Shown here: positions 35,801 through 44,953 of the stretch, piece by piece
Position numbering within the stretch: the first letter of the stretch is position 1
Layout of the letters: every line of letters begins with the position of its first letter
Assembly (NCBI GenBank): GCA_902571795.1
Contig: CACGDL010000004.1
Location: forward strand, 1-61,203
Direction of reading: 5' to 3'
Source: an uncultured Prochlorococcus sp.
GTDB taxonomy: Bacteria > Cyanobacteriota > Cyanobacteriia > PCC-6307 > Cyanobiaceae
DNA length: 61,203 nucleotides
Translations under genes and position numbers: made by a program
The notes under the pieces: model-generated
Seen by the model: the letters and a program-made list of their open reading frames with translations, nothing else
What the model was told of the DNA's origin: nothing
Databases searched by the model: none

Positions 35801-35944
35801 TTAATTGTCATTCCGTTTAAGTATTTCTACACATCTCGAAATACATCTACCATCCTTTATATCGCAAGAAGTAATGCATTCAAAATAACTTTCAATAGGA
35901 TCAGAAATTTGAAAATGTTTTTCTTGGAAATCGTAATTTTTCAT
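35801..35944 (-). CDS. 47-residue protein with twin CX3C motif
   Basis: Small hydrophilic protein; the second half has Cys23, Cys27, Cys34 and Cys38 as CITSC-x6-CISRC, a twin CX3C arrangement that could form a helical hairpin with two disulfides or bind metal. Start ATG 35944, stop 35801. No family assigned. Convergent with HtrA, 5 bases apart. The position in a gap otherwise devoid of genes and the regular cysteine spacing favour a real gene. Confidence 0.65.
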   Translation of the reverse strand: MKNYDFQEKHFQISDPIESYFECITSCDIKDGRCISRCVEILKRNDN

Positions 35945-36055
35945 TTAAGTTATTTAAACCTATTTCTGTATTTTGAAGATTAATCAATGACGGTAAACTA
36001 TGTAAAGATAAATAAGTGATCTTACTTAGCCAATTGTAAATTTTATTAAAAGTAA

Positions 36056-37681
36056 TCAAATTTTTTGGCTTTGAGTTTTTTCTAAAAAATATTCGTAATT
36101 TCCATCATATGAAAATAACTTTGAATCTTTAATTTCAATAATTCTATTGGCAACCTTTGAAATAAAATACCGATCATGAGAAATGATTAATAATGAACCT
36201 TTATAATTCTTAATTGCTAATTCTAAATTCTCCTTAGATTGCAGATCCAAATGATTAGTTGGTTCGTCCAATAGAAGGAAATTACTAGGATTCATAATCA
36301 TGAGCGCCAATGCTAATCTTGCCTTTTCTCCCCCACTGAGTTGTTTAATATATTTAAAAACAGTTTCATTTTGAAAGCCAAAACCTCCTAAAAATGTTCT
36401 AACTTTTTTTTGGGACCATTCTGGAGACTTATTACATATTAAATCAATAACCCTTTCATCAAGTGAAAGTGCTTCAGCCTGATTCTGTTCATAATAGCTG
36501 GTTATTATATTATGTTTACCAAGATTAATTTCTCCAATTTCAGGAGATATTTTTTTCATAATAATTTTAAGCAACGTAGATTTACCGCAGCCATTAGGTC
36601 CCAATATTGCTATTTTCTCCCCAGAAGAAATCTTTAAATTAATATCTAAAAAAAGAATTGTATCTTCAAAACTATGAGACAAATTTTTGATATTTAAAAC
36701 TAATTTTCCTGAGCGAGGGCACTCTGGAAAATTAAAAACAGGACTTTTTGAGTTTGCTATGGGAGCCTCAATTTTAGATATCTTTTTTAATTGTTTTTCT
36801 CTACTCTTTGCTTGAGAACTTCTTGTTGCACTAGCTCTAAATCTATCTATATACCTCTTCTGTAACTCAATTTCTTTTTGTTGTAATTGATATGCCTTAT
36901 TTTGTGATTCTTCATTCAAAGATTTCTGTTCGACAAAAAAAGAATAGTTCCCATTATATGTTTCAGATGTTCCTCTATCTACAAAAATTATTTTTTTGCA
37001 TAATTTATCTAAGAAATATCTATCATGGCTAATAATAATAACTGCAATCTTAAGCGAAGATAAATATTCTTCCAGCCAAAAAATAGTTTCTAAATCTAAA
37101 TGATTGGTTGGTTCATCCAGTAAAAGTAAATCAGGTTTTTGTAAGATTATTTTTCCAAGTGCAACTTTCATCTGCCAACCACCCGAGAAATTGCCAACTA
37201 ATTTATCAGCATCTTCTATAGAAAAGCCTAATTTTGGTAATATTTTTTCTACATCAGATTTCATTTTATAACCACCTAAAGCTTCAAATTTTGCTTGATA
37301 TTTTGCGAGTTGATTTACAAATATTTCAAGTTCATCGGTATTTTTTTTTATATCCAACGATTTCATTTTATTCTCAATTTCTAAAAGTTTAATGGCAACA
37401 ATTTGTATATCTTTAAACGAACTTTCTAATTCCTGTCTCACTGAAAAATTCAAATTACAATCAAACTCTTGCTTTAAATGGGAAATTTTAGGATTTCCCT
37501 CTTTTATGATCGTTCCACTTGTTTGCTCCTCCTCTCCAATTAAAATCTTAAATTGGGTTGATTTACCCGCACCATTAGAACCAACTAAGCCAACTTTTTC
37601 TCCTTTCTTAATCTCCCAACTAATATTTTTTAAAACAACATCTGTAGAATAAATTTTGCTTACACCTTCAAATCTAATCAC
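36056..37681 (-). CDS. ABC-F family ATP-binding protein
   Basis: 541 residues with two ABC ATPase domains and no membrane part. Walker A GSNGAGKST and GPNGCGKST, signatures FSGGWQMK and LSGGEKAR, Walker B LLLDEPTNHLDL twice, and the inter-domain linker of about 80 residues with lysine-rich helices. ABC-F proteins act on ribosomes, in translation or resistance. Subtype (Uup- or EttA-like) not assigned. Confidence 0.92.
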   Translation of the reverse strand: MIRFEGVSKIYSTDVVLKNISWEIKKGEKVGLVGSNGAGKSTQFKILIGEEEQTSGTIIKEGNPKISHLKQEFDCNLNFSVRQELESSFKDIQIVAIKLLEIENKMKSLDIKKNTDELEIFVNQLAKYQAKFEALGGYKMKSDVEKILPKLGFSIEDADKLVGNFSGGWQMKVALGKIILQKPDLLLLDEPTNHLDLETIFWLEEYLSSLKIAVIIISHDRYFLDKLCKKIIFVDRGTSETYNGNYSFFVEQKSLNEESQNKAYQLQQKEIELQKRYIDRFRASATRSSQAKSREKQLKKISKIEAPIANSKSPVFNFPECPRSGKLVLNIKNLSHSFEDTILFLDINLKISSGEKIAILGPNGCGKSTLLKIIMKKISPEIGEINLGKHNIITSYYEQNQAEALSLDERVIDLICNKSPEWSQKKVRTFLGGFGFQNETVFKYIKQLSGGEKARLALALMIMNPSNFLLLDEPTNHLDLQSKENLELAIKNYKGSLLIISHDRYFISKVANRIIEIKDSKLFSYDGNYEYFLEKTQSQKI

Positions 37682-37753
37682 TGTTTTAAAAATAGAATTT
37701 ACAAAATCTGTGGCTTATTTACTAAAAAATATTTTGTGGAATAAAATTAAATC

Positions 37754-37930
37754 ATGAAAAGAATAGAACAAATTGTAGTGATTTTCATAGCTGCAGCTCT
37801 TGCAATTCCAAGTTATTGGTTTTTTTGGACTTTGGCTGGTGGAGGTGGCTACAACAAAAGAATAAAACCTATTCCTAATCAAAATAATAATTTTTCGAAA
37901 CCTTTTCCTAAAGACCTCCTCGAGCCTTGA
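37754..37930 (+). CDS. 58-residue single-span membrane protein
   Basis: Short protein with one membrane helix (about 6-27, ending WFFWTLAGGGG) and a polar Asn/Pro-rich tail. ATG 37754, stop TGA 37930. The 3' end overlaps the convergent Nif11-like gene by 23 bases. I do not recognise the family; it resembles the many small thylakoid or plasma membrane subunits of cyanobacteria. Confidence 0.65.
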   Translation: MKRIEQIVVIFIAAALAIPSYWFFWTLAGGGGYNKRIKPIPNQNNNFSKPFPKDLLEP

Positions 37931-38138
37931 TTAACCACATTTTAGTTGCCTCATCATCAATAGTACTCAAATATTCAATAACCTCTTCTTTAGTCACAGA
38001 AATATTTAACTCGTTGCCAATATCGCATATTTTATCTAAGGCTTTTTTGGGATTAGTTAAGGCTGTCATAAACAGACTTTGTTTCTTTTTGGAATCGTTG
38101 GCTATTAACTTATAAAGCTTTTCAGCATTACTGGACAT
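37908..38138 (-). CDS. Nif11-domain (nitrile-hydratase-leader-like) small protein
   Basis: 76 residues. The helical Nif11 pattern is visible: an N-terminal F/L-rich helix with ALTNPKKAL, then NISVTKEEVIEYL. The end IKARGGL includes a Gly-Gly. Nif11 domains serve as leader sequences for ribosomally made peptides in cyanobacteria, with cleavage after GG, but here only one residue follows the GG, so there is no core peptide. It is therefore a stand-alone Nif11 protein of unknown role or a decayed precursor. Confidence 0.75.
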   Translation of the reverse strand: MSSNAEKLYKLIANDSKKKQSLFMTALTNPKKALDKICDIGNELNISVTKEEVIEYLSTIDDEATKMWLIKARGGL

Positions 38139-38172
38139 GTTTTTAAAATCTATTTATTAATAGATTATTACT

Positions 38173-38511
38173 TCAAGCTACATTTTGTTCATTATATTTA
38201 TTATTAGATAAATCATTATCAACATCTTTTATCTCTTTTGCAGAGGCATCTGCCATACTTCTTGCGTCTAAACATAAAACTTTTCTTAGTTTCGCAAAAT
38301 TAGCTGCGTGAGATTTTCTACCATCTTTTTGAGCATAATACTCAGACTGCTGAAGAATATGGTGAAGATGAGTTAACAAATATGGACTAATTACAGCTGA
38401 TACCAAAACGTCACTATTTTCATTATCGTGAGAATCAGAATTGACTAATCTTTTTTTCGGTTTATCAATTATCGACCTTTTAGGAGAATCAATTTTTCTT
38501 GAATTTTTCAT
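38173..38511 (-). CDS. Small basic protein, function unknown
   Basis: 112 residues from ATG 38511 (an alternative start at 38526 adds five). Lys/Ser-rich N-terminus, then a helical core with VSAVISPYLLTHLHHILQQSEYYAQKDGRKSHAANFAKLRK and an acidic Asn-rich tail. No known family by eye. Divergent from the RHH gene; it may share the regulatory region with it. It lies 35 bases upstream of the Nif11 gene in the same direction. Confidence 0.6.
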   Translation of the reverse strand: MKNSRKIDSPKRSIIDKPKKRLVNSDSHDNENSDVLVSAVISPYLLTHLHHILQQSEYYAQKDGRKSHAANFAKLRKVLCLDARSMADASAKEIKDVDNDLSNNKYNEQNVA

Positions 38512-38596
38512 GGGACAATAAAACAATTAATTGATACGGACATAAATTCCCTTACTAATAATATACACAAAGATAGTATCCTTGACTAACTGTGTA

Positions 38597-38608
38597 TACT
38601 TATAAGTA
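38597..38608. promoter_or_regulatory. Palindrome TACTTATAAGTA, candidate operator
   Basis: Perfect 12-bp inverted repeat 20 bases upstream of the RHH gene start, in the divergent region, overlapping TATA-rich promoter-like sequence. A TTGACT at 38582-38587 may be a -35 element. RHH repressors commonly bind short palindromes in their own promoters, so autoregulation is plausible but unproven. Confidence 0.35.
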
Positions 38609-38628
38609 ACAGTTATCAACTTTGACTC

Positions 38629-38931
38629 ATGGCTACCCGCCAAAACTCAACTAATGGGAAGCCTAAATCCCCGAGAATTCAAGTAGTTCTTCCAGAATTA
38701 ATATGTGAGCAATTAACTATTTTGGCTAATAATGAATCTAGGACAGTTAGTAATATGGCAAAAGTGTTAATACAAGAGGGTATAAAAAAATATTGCGAAA
38801 AAGAAAGTAAATCACTTTTTTCAGAAAATAATTTAAATACTGATAAATTTAGAAACGAACTTGAAAAACAAAGCGTTAAAAGATTAAAAAAAGCTCCTCA
38901 AAGGATTAGATACTATAAAAAATCTGATTAA
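38629..38931 (+). CDS. Ribbon-helix-helix (CopG-like) DNA-binding protein
   Basis: 100 residues. After a polar N-terminus, RIQVVLPELICEQLTILANNESRTVSNMAKVLIQEGI forms the strand-helix-helix core of a RHH repressor (about 16-52). The C-terminus is basic (KRLKKAPQRIRYYKK). Such small repressors control nearby genes or are antitoxins; there is no toxin gene beside it. Convergent with the TrkA-like gene, 6 bases apart. Confidence 0.7.
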   Translation: MATRQNSTNGKPKSPRIQVVLPELICEQLTILANNESRTVSNMAKVLIQEGIKKYCEKESKSLFSENNLNTDKFRNELEKQSVKRLKKAPQRIRYYKKSD

Positions 38932-38937
38932 AAATAA

Positions 38938-39642
38938 TTAATTTTGAGGCAATTTCTGTAAATCTGCAGTTTTTCCCATTACTACCAAAATATTTCCTCT
39001 TTCCAAGATATATTTTGCTGGAGGATTAACTGTTAACTCTTCAGCAGGTCCTGCTGCAAGAACATTAACTAAATAATTTTTCCTCAAATTCAAATCTCTT
39101 AAAGATCTTCCAATAAATTCCTCTGGAACAGTTATTTCATCTATACCAGTTTGGTTATCGAGTTCCAATCTTTCAATTAGATTTGGTCTTACTAGTTCTA
39201 AACCTAATCTCTCTCCTTGCATTCTGGAAGGGAAGACAACTTTGTCCGCACCTACCCTTTTTAACATTTTTTCGTGCAAATCACTCGTAGCTCTTGCTAT
39301 TACTCTTTTCACTTTGCTACCTTCACTATCTTTAGCAATAAGTGTAGTAGTTATACTTGCTTCAATGGGTTCACTTATACCTACTACAACAGTATTCATT
39401 TCAAGTATTCCAGATTCCTTCATAGACTCTTCATCAGTACAATCGACAACTCTTGCTTCTATTGAAGGTTCCAATTGTCTCAAATCATCAATAGCTTTTT
39501 CCGAATAATCTGCAGCCAAAACATCCGCACCATTACTTATAAGTTCTCTACAAACAGCAGTTCCAAATCTTCCAACACCAACAACTGCAAAAGTAAGTGC
39601 TTCTTTTTCTCTCTTTTGGGACCACTGCCACCAATCAGCCAT
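38938..39642 (-). CDS. KtrA/TrkA-like potassium channel regulatory subunit
   Basis: 234 residues: an N-terminal RCK (TrkA-N) Rossmann domain with VVGVGRFGTAVCRELI (about 19-34) and a C-terminal RCK-C domain (about 155-230). It binds ATP or NAD and gates the membrane subunit encoded next, 18 bases away in the same operon. Together with the SLC13-like gene this is an ion-transport cluster. Confidence 0.9.
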   Translation of the reverse strand: MADWWQWSQKREKEALTFAVVGVGRFGTAVCRELISNGADVLAADYSEKAIDDLRQLEPSIEARVVDCTDEESMKESGILEMNTVVVGISEPIEASITTTLIAKDSEGSKVKRVIARATSDLHEKMLKRVGADKVVFPSRMQGERLGLELVRPNLIERLELDNQTGIDEITVPEEFIGRSLRDLNLRKNYLVNVLAAGPAEELTVNPPAKYILERGNILVVMGKTADLQKLPQN

Positions 39643-39660
39643 AATAAAACTTAGTAAACC

Positions 39661-41064
39661 CTAAACATAAAGATCAGCCCTAGGATAGCCAATTCTCTTT
39701 TGTCTATCTATTCTACTCTTATAAAGAGCCTGCCAAAGTGCACTTAAAAGCAAAAGGATCCCAAGTCTGCCCACAAACATTCCCACAATAAGAATAAATT
39801 GGCCAAAATGATTTAATTTTGCAGTTAAACCTATATCAAAACCAACAGTTGCAAATGCAGATATGCAAGTGAAAAGAATTTCTAGGAATGTGAAAGATTC
39901 TCTCTTAACAAACGTATTTGTTGTACTAAGCAACATTGCCATTAAAAGAACAAAAAGCAAAGATCCAACTGTGATTCCAACTGCCTTAAGAATAACTTTA
40001 TCTGAAATTAATCTATTGCTAATAATTACATCTTTCTGACCTCTTAAAGTTGATCTAGTTGCAGCCATTAAAGCAATAAATGTAGTTGTTTTTATGCCTC
40101 CACCAGTTCCTCCAGTACTTGCTCCAATAAACATCAAAGTCATTAGTAACAATAATCCAGTATCTGATATGGAGTTCAAGGAGATTGGATAATTTGTAAA
40201 GCCGGCAGTTCTTGAACTTACTGTCTCAAAAATTGATGACAATAACCGTTCAAACAAATTCAAATCATTAAAAAATTGACTATTCAGCAATGATTCAGTG
40301 ATAAAGAATCCTAATGATCCAAATAATATTAGAGACAAACTTGTTCTAATAACCAGTCTGGAATGAAGGCTTAATTTTTTATAAGAAAGATTTTTTTTAT
40401 TACTCCAAATATCGTCAATAACCCGCCATCCCAATCCACCCATAATAATGAGAAAAACAAAAACACAATTAACCAAATAATTTGTTCTATAGTCTTGGAG
40501 ACTATTTGAACTTAAAGAAAATCCTGCATTGTTATATGCAGATATGCTGTGAAAAATCGAGGACCATAGTCTTTCCCAATTATTTTGAATGTCTACAAAT
40601 CCAAAAGCATATAAAACAATTGCGCCCAAAGATATGATACTTATCGCTGTAATAGCAATGCTTTGAAAAGTTCGACCAATTCCTCCAACTCCAAATTCAT
40701 CTAGAGTCTTTCCTTTATCTAATCTAGTTCTTAGCTTTGTCCCCTTTACAACAAAACCTTGTAAAAATGTTGTAATAGCCATTAATCCTAGACCACCTGA
40801 TAAAAGCATAAAAGCCAAGAAAACCTGGCCAAAGAAATTTAAATCATCACCAATATCTATTATGGTTAAACCAGTTACGGTAATAGCAGAAGTAGATGTA
40901 AAAAATGCTTCCCACAAGCCAACCTTTGAAGATGAACATAATGGAGAACTCAAAATTAAAGTTCCAAGAAAAATAATAAATAAGCCTGTAACAATTGTAA
41001 ATTGAGGCACAGATAGCTTTTTGTAAACATCTTTTAACTTATAAACCTTACTTGCGATTTTCAC
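39661..41064 (-). CDS. KtrB/TrkG-like potassium transporter
   Basis: 467 residues, eight to ten membrane segments in a pattern of four membrane-pore-membrane units. Pore-loop motifs visible are SAITVTGLT, SAYNNAGFS, SSRTAGFTNYP and SAFATVGFD. The glycine in each filter supports a K+ (or Na+-dependent K+) route. Follows the SLC13-like gene by 4 bases; co-transcribed with the regulatory subunit. Confidence 0.9.
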   Translation of the reverse strand: MKIASKVYKLKDVYKKLSVPQFTIVTGLFIIFLGTLILSSPLCSSSKVGLWEAFFTSTSAITVTGLTIIDIGDDLNFFGQVFLAFMLLSGGLGLMAITTFLQGFVVKGTKLRTRLDKGKTLDEFGVGGIGRTFQSIAITAISIISLGAIVLYAFGFVDIQNNWERLWSSIFHSISAYNNAGFSLSSNSLQDYRTNYLVNCVFVFLIIMGGLGWRVIDDIWSNKKNLSYKKLSLHSRLVIRTSLSLILFGSLGFFITESLLNSQFFNDLNLFERLLSSIFETVSSRTAGFTNYPISLNSISDTGLLLLMTLMFIGASTGGTGGGIKTTTFIALMAATRSTLRGQKDVIISNRLISDKVILKAVGITVGSLLFVLLMAMLLSTTNTFVKRESFTFLEILFTCISAFATVGFDIGLTAKLNHFGQFILIVGMFVGRLGILLLLSALWQALYKSRIDRQKRIGYPRADLYV

Positions 41065-41068
41065 GATA

Positions 41069-42877
41069 TTACCCGTAATTTAAAATTATCAATGCTGGTA
41101 CTGTAAAAGACATTATAAGTGTTAATCCAGCTCCGTATTTTGCAATATCAAAAAACCTATATCTTCCGGGACCATAAACCATTAAATTTGTTTGATAACC
41201 CATTGGAGTCAAGAAAGATTGACTTGCACCAAATAAAACAAGCATTATTAAAGCACTTGGTGAAATCCCTAAAACATTTGAAAATTCAATAGCCACAGGC
41301 AAAATCAAAGCAACCGAAGCAGCATTACTTATAAATTGTGTAAGAATAACTGTCGATACAAAAATTAGGACTAGTGCAAAATAAAGAGGCATTCCATTAA
41401 GGGCAAAGTTTAGATTGAGAGCAATTAAATCTGCTAATCCTGTTACTTGCATAGCCACACTAAAGGATGATAATGATCCCAACAATAAAATGACGTCTAA
41501 CCTAATTGATTTTTGTATCTCTGCAGGTCTTAAACATCCACAAGCAACCATAGCAATGACTGCTAAAAGGACTGAACCTACTAATGGAATATTAGAAACC
41601 GAAGGCAAAACCACCATTCCTATTGCAATTCCAATAGATATAGGTTTTTTTATCAAGAAAGGTAAATCATCTTCGAATTGATCTAAAATAAGTAAATCAT
41701 TACTAGCTTGCAAACCTCTTATTGAATCTAACGGTGCTTGCAATAATAAAACATCTCCAGCCCTTAAAACAGCTTGGCCTAATCTCTCCTGAACAGTTTG
41801 TTGACCTCTTCTTAGTGCCAAAACTGTTGCATTATGACGCTGCCTAAATCTTAATTCTCTCAAACTTGCACCAGAAAGTGTTGAACCAGCTGGTAAAAGA
41901 GCTTCAAAGGTCTTAGTACCTTCATCATCTGAAAATACATTAGCTCCATCAAAAGATGTTTTGTTTTCACCTAACAGAATAGTATGTTCCTGCTGAAGCC
42001 TAAATAAGTCTGCTCTTGTAACGCGGATTATTAATCTATCATCCGGTTCAATCTTTCTATCAGCCAAAGGGGGGAGAATAACTTTTCCATTTCGTTGCAA
42101 TTCCAGAACATCAACGTCAAATCGTCTTTGCAATCTACTATTTCTGACAGATTGTCCAACTAATTCTGAAGTAGATGGAATAGTAACTTCAGTAAAGTAT
42201 GTATTCAAATCACCATTTTTAATAAATTCCTTATCTCTTCCTCTATCTGGCAAAAGCATGTCAGAGACTAGAATCATATAGGTTGTACCTAGAAGCCATA
42301 CAGGAATTCCGATTGAAGTCAAACTAAATAATTCCAAAGATCCATAACCTAATTGCTGACTAATATCACTTACAAGAAGATTTACTGAGCTACCCAATAA
42401 TGTAAGGGTCCCACCTAGTAAAGTAGCAAAAGAAAGAGGTAATAAAACTTTTGATGGTGATATATTTCTCCGCTCGCACCAACCTTCAATTATGGGTAAC
42501 AACGATGCAACTACTGGTGTATTAGGTACAATTCCTGATATTGGAGCAATCAAAAAAGCTATTAAAGAAATTAATTTCCTTGGAGTTCTAATACCTTCAG
42601 AAGAAATCAATTCTCTTACTCTGTCTAAAGCACCACTTTTAAATAATGCAGAAGAAACTGCAAATAAACCCATTAGAGTAATTAAGGATGGGCTACCAAA
42701 TCCAGCTAAAGCTTTTTCAGGAGAAAGTACTCCTGTAGCTATGAATATTCCAACACATAACAAACCAGTCAATTCTGGCGCAATAGTATTTTTAATAAAT
42801 AAAATAATTGACATTATTAAAACAACTACCGTTATAAACGCATCAAAATTATTAATAACTACTGCAATTAAATTCAT
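41069..42877 (-). CDS. SLC13-like permease with RCK-C (TrkA-C) domains
   Basis: 602 residues: an N-terminal group of membrane segments, two TrkA-C-type soluble domains in the middle (about 215-400), and a C-terminal membrane half that repeats the fold. NTPVVASLLPII and the later ISNAASVALILPVA are the paired SNT-like motifs of the ArsB/SLC13 superfamily. Homologues include sodium-coupled sulfate carriers (SAC1/SLT-like); the ion here is unknown. In one operon with the Ktr-like genes. Confidence 0.85.
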   Translation of the reverse strand: MNLIAVVINNFDAFITVVVLIMSIILFIKNTIAPELTGLLCVGIFIATGVLSPEKALAGFGSPSLITLMGLFAVSSALFKSGALDRVRELISSEGIRTPRKLISLIAFLIAPISGIVPNTPVVASLLPIIEGWCERRNISPSKVLLPLSFATLLGGTLTLLGSSVNLLVSDISQQLGYGSLELFSLTSIGIPVWLLGTTYMILVSDMLLPDRGRDKEFIKNGDLNTYFTEVTIPSTSELVGQSVRNSRLQRRFDVDVLELQRNGKVILPPLADRKIEPDDRLIIRVTRADLFRLQQEHTILLGENKTSFDGANVFSDDEGTKTFEALLPAGSTLSGASLRELRFRQRHNATVLALRRGQQTVQERLGQAVLRAGDVLLLQAPLDSIRGLQASNDLLILDQFEDDLPFLIKKPISIGIAIGMVVLPSVSNIPLVGSVLLAVIAMVACGCLRPAEIQKSIRLDVILLLGSLSSFSVAMQVTGLADLIALNLNFALNGMPLYFALVLIFVSTVILTQFISNAASVALILPVAIEFSNVLGISPSALIMLVLFGASQSFLTPMGYQTNLMVYGPGRYRFFDIAKYGAGLTLIMSFTVPALIILNYG

Positions 42878-42926
42878 ACAAAACTTATTTAACTCAATAT
42901 ACCCAAAAACAAAATTTCAAAAAAGT

Positions 42927-44120
42927 TTAATTGGAATTATCTTTTTTAAGAAATTTTTCAAAAATAGATTTTTTTTGGAATATCCATGAAGATGCCGATT
43001 TTAAGCTGTCAGTAATATCAGGCAACTTGGAAGCATATATTAGTCTTCTTGCCTCAAAAGCCAATTTCCCAGATAAAGTAACCCCAAGTCCGGAAATTGA
43101 AGCTTCGCCTATTCCTAAGCTAATCATTTCACCATTGTCTTTAAATTCAAAAGGTAGAGGATCCTTTCCTTGAATTAAAAGTTCTAAATTATTAGCCAGG
43201 TAATTTCCTTCCTGCATAGCGACCTGAGCAGTTATGGGTAAATCCTCCATTCCTTCAATAACTGAAATATCGCCAATAGCAAAACAGTTTTTATATTTTT
43301 CTATTTGCAAATTATTATTCACTACAATTCGTCCAAATTTTTTTGTTATTTGATCAGTTTCTAAGTAAGACAAATTAGGTTTGACTCCTGCAGTCCAAAT
43401 AACAATATCTTTATCCAAAGAAGTTGTTCCAGCCTCACTAGAAATACTAATTTTAGTTTCTGAGACTTCTTTAACTGTGGAATTCAAAAGAACGTTTATT
43501 TTTCTTTTTGCTAATGCCTTCTCTGCTTGCTCTCTATTAAAAATTTTGTTTTTATTGAGGATTTCATTTGATTTTTCTATTACATTAATCTCAAATTGGT
43601 CTGAAAATATATCTTTAATTTTGCATGCCAACTCAATGCCAGAGGGACCACCTCCAACTATAAATAACTTTTTATGAGAAGAAGTTTTTTGTGATTTTTT
43701 TAAAAAAGATTTTAATTTATTTAGATCGCGAACATCATTAAAAAAATAACAATTTTCATCTATACCTTTTATTAAAAAACTATTTGGAATAGATCCTGTA
43801 CAGATAACAAGATACTGAAAACTTAATTTTAAATTATCACTAAATTCAAGTATATTTTCTTTGAAAGAAATCTTAGTCAAACAATTTCTTAAAAAAGTTA
43901 TGCCCACATCAGAAAAAATATTTGCAAATTTTGGGGTGGCTTCCCAACTTCTTATTTCTTTACTTAAAACTTCGTACATTAAGGGTTTAAATATAAAGTT
44001 AGTTTCAGAATCAACTACAAGAATCGGTAAAGAAGGATTAAGATTCTTTAAATTCAAAGCAAATGTCATACCTGCAAAACCTGCTCCAACTATTACTATT
44101 GGTTTTTGTATTGATTTCAT
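42927..44120 (-). CDS. Type II NAD(P)H dehydrogenase (NDH-2-like)
   Basis: 397 residues, single-subunit FAD oxidoreductase: FAD motif VGAGFAGM near residue 11, NADH motif GGGPSGIEL near 150, and the late FAIGDIS. Passes electrons to plastoquinone or acts as a redox sensor at the membrane. Lies 49 bases upstream of the SLC13-like gene on the same strand; divergent from cysH. Confidence 0.87.
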   Translation of the reverse strand: MKSIQKPIVIVGAGFAGMTFALNLKNLNPSLPILVVDSETNFIFKPLMYEVLSKEIRSWEATPKFANIFSDVGITFLRNCLTKISFKENILEFSDNLKLSFQYLVICTGSIPNSFLIKGIDENCYFFNDVRDLNKLKSFLKKSQKTSSHKKLFIVGGGPSGIELACKIKDIFSDQFEINVIEKSNEILNKNKIFNREQAEKALAKRKINVLLNSTVKEVSETKISISSEAGTTSLDKDIVIWTAGVKPNLSYLETDQITKKFGRIVVNNNLQIEKYKNCFAIGDISVIEGMEDLPITAQVAMQEGNYLANNLELLIQGKDPLPFEFKDNGEMISLGIGEASISGLGVTLSGKLAFEARRLIYASKLPDITDSLKSASSWIFQKKSIFEKFLKKDNSN

Positions 44121-44215
44121 TAGAGAAATATTGTTATCCGTAAATGTATTATTAAACTATACGAATAATTTTTAAATTAAGCGAAATAACATCAAACTCA
44201 TAACCAAATTCAAGA

Positions 44216-44938
44216 ATGATTGAAAAAATCCACAAAGATATTCAAACTAACTTGAGGAAACATAATCAAGAGCTTATAGATATGAATCCTCAAGAAATGA
44301 TTTCGTGGGGTTATGAAAAGTTTGATAATCAATTTGCTATTACAACAAGTTTTGGTATACAGTCTTCAGTCCTTTTAGATATGGTCAGTAAATTATATCT
44401 ACAAAAAAAAATCAAAATATTTTGGATAGATACAGGTTACCTGCCTCAAGAAACATACCATTACGCTGAAAAGCTTATTGACAATTTATCATTAGAAGTT
44501 GAAGTTCTGCAAAGTGAATTATCTCCAGCAAGAATGGAGGCCAAATACGGAAAACTTTGGGAAACAAATAAAGAGAGTGATTTAGATAAGTATCATGAAT
44601 TGAGAAAAATAAGACCTTTAGAAAATGGTCTAGAAAAATATAATATTTCCTGCTGGGCAAGCGGTGTTAGATCAAGTCAAACAGACAATAGAAACAAAAT
44701 GAAATTCCTAGACATAATTCGTGAAAGACTCTCTTTAAGACCTTTATTAAATTGGACAAATAAAGATATTTTTTATTATATGGAAGAGAATAATTTACCT
44801 GCCCATCCTCTTTTTATAAAAGGTTATTCTTCTGTAGGAGATTGGCATTCAAGCAGTCCCGATGGTAGTGAAACAAAGGGCAGAGATACAAGATTTGGGG
44901 GGATTAAACAAGAATGTGGAATACACACTAATAATTAA
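44216..44938 (+). CDS. cysH: Phosphoadenosine phosphosulfate reductase
   Basis: Reduces PAPS to sulfite in sulfate assimilation with thioredoxin. The PP-loop-like SFGIQSSV is at 45-52 and the redox-active ECGIH has Cys234. There is only a single Cys in the SCWASGVR segment, not the CC pair that, with a CxxC, binds the [4Fe-4S] of APS reductases, so it looks PAPS-type. Precedes coaX by 15 bases. Confidence 0.9.
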   Translation: MIEKIHKDIQTNLRKHNQELIDMNPQEMISWGYEKFDNQFAITTSFGIQSSVLLDMVSKLYLQKKIKIFWIDTGYLPQETYHYAEKLIDNLSLEVEVLQSELSPARMEAKYGKLWETNKESDLDKYHELRKIRPLENGLEKYNISCWASGVRSSQTDNRNKMKFLDIIRERLSLRPLLNWTNKDIFYYMEENNLPAHPLFIKGYSSVGDWHSSSPDGSETKGRDTRFGGIKQECGIHTNN

Positions 44939-44953
44939 ATTGATCATAGAACA

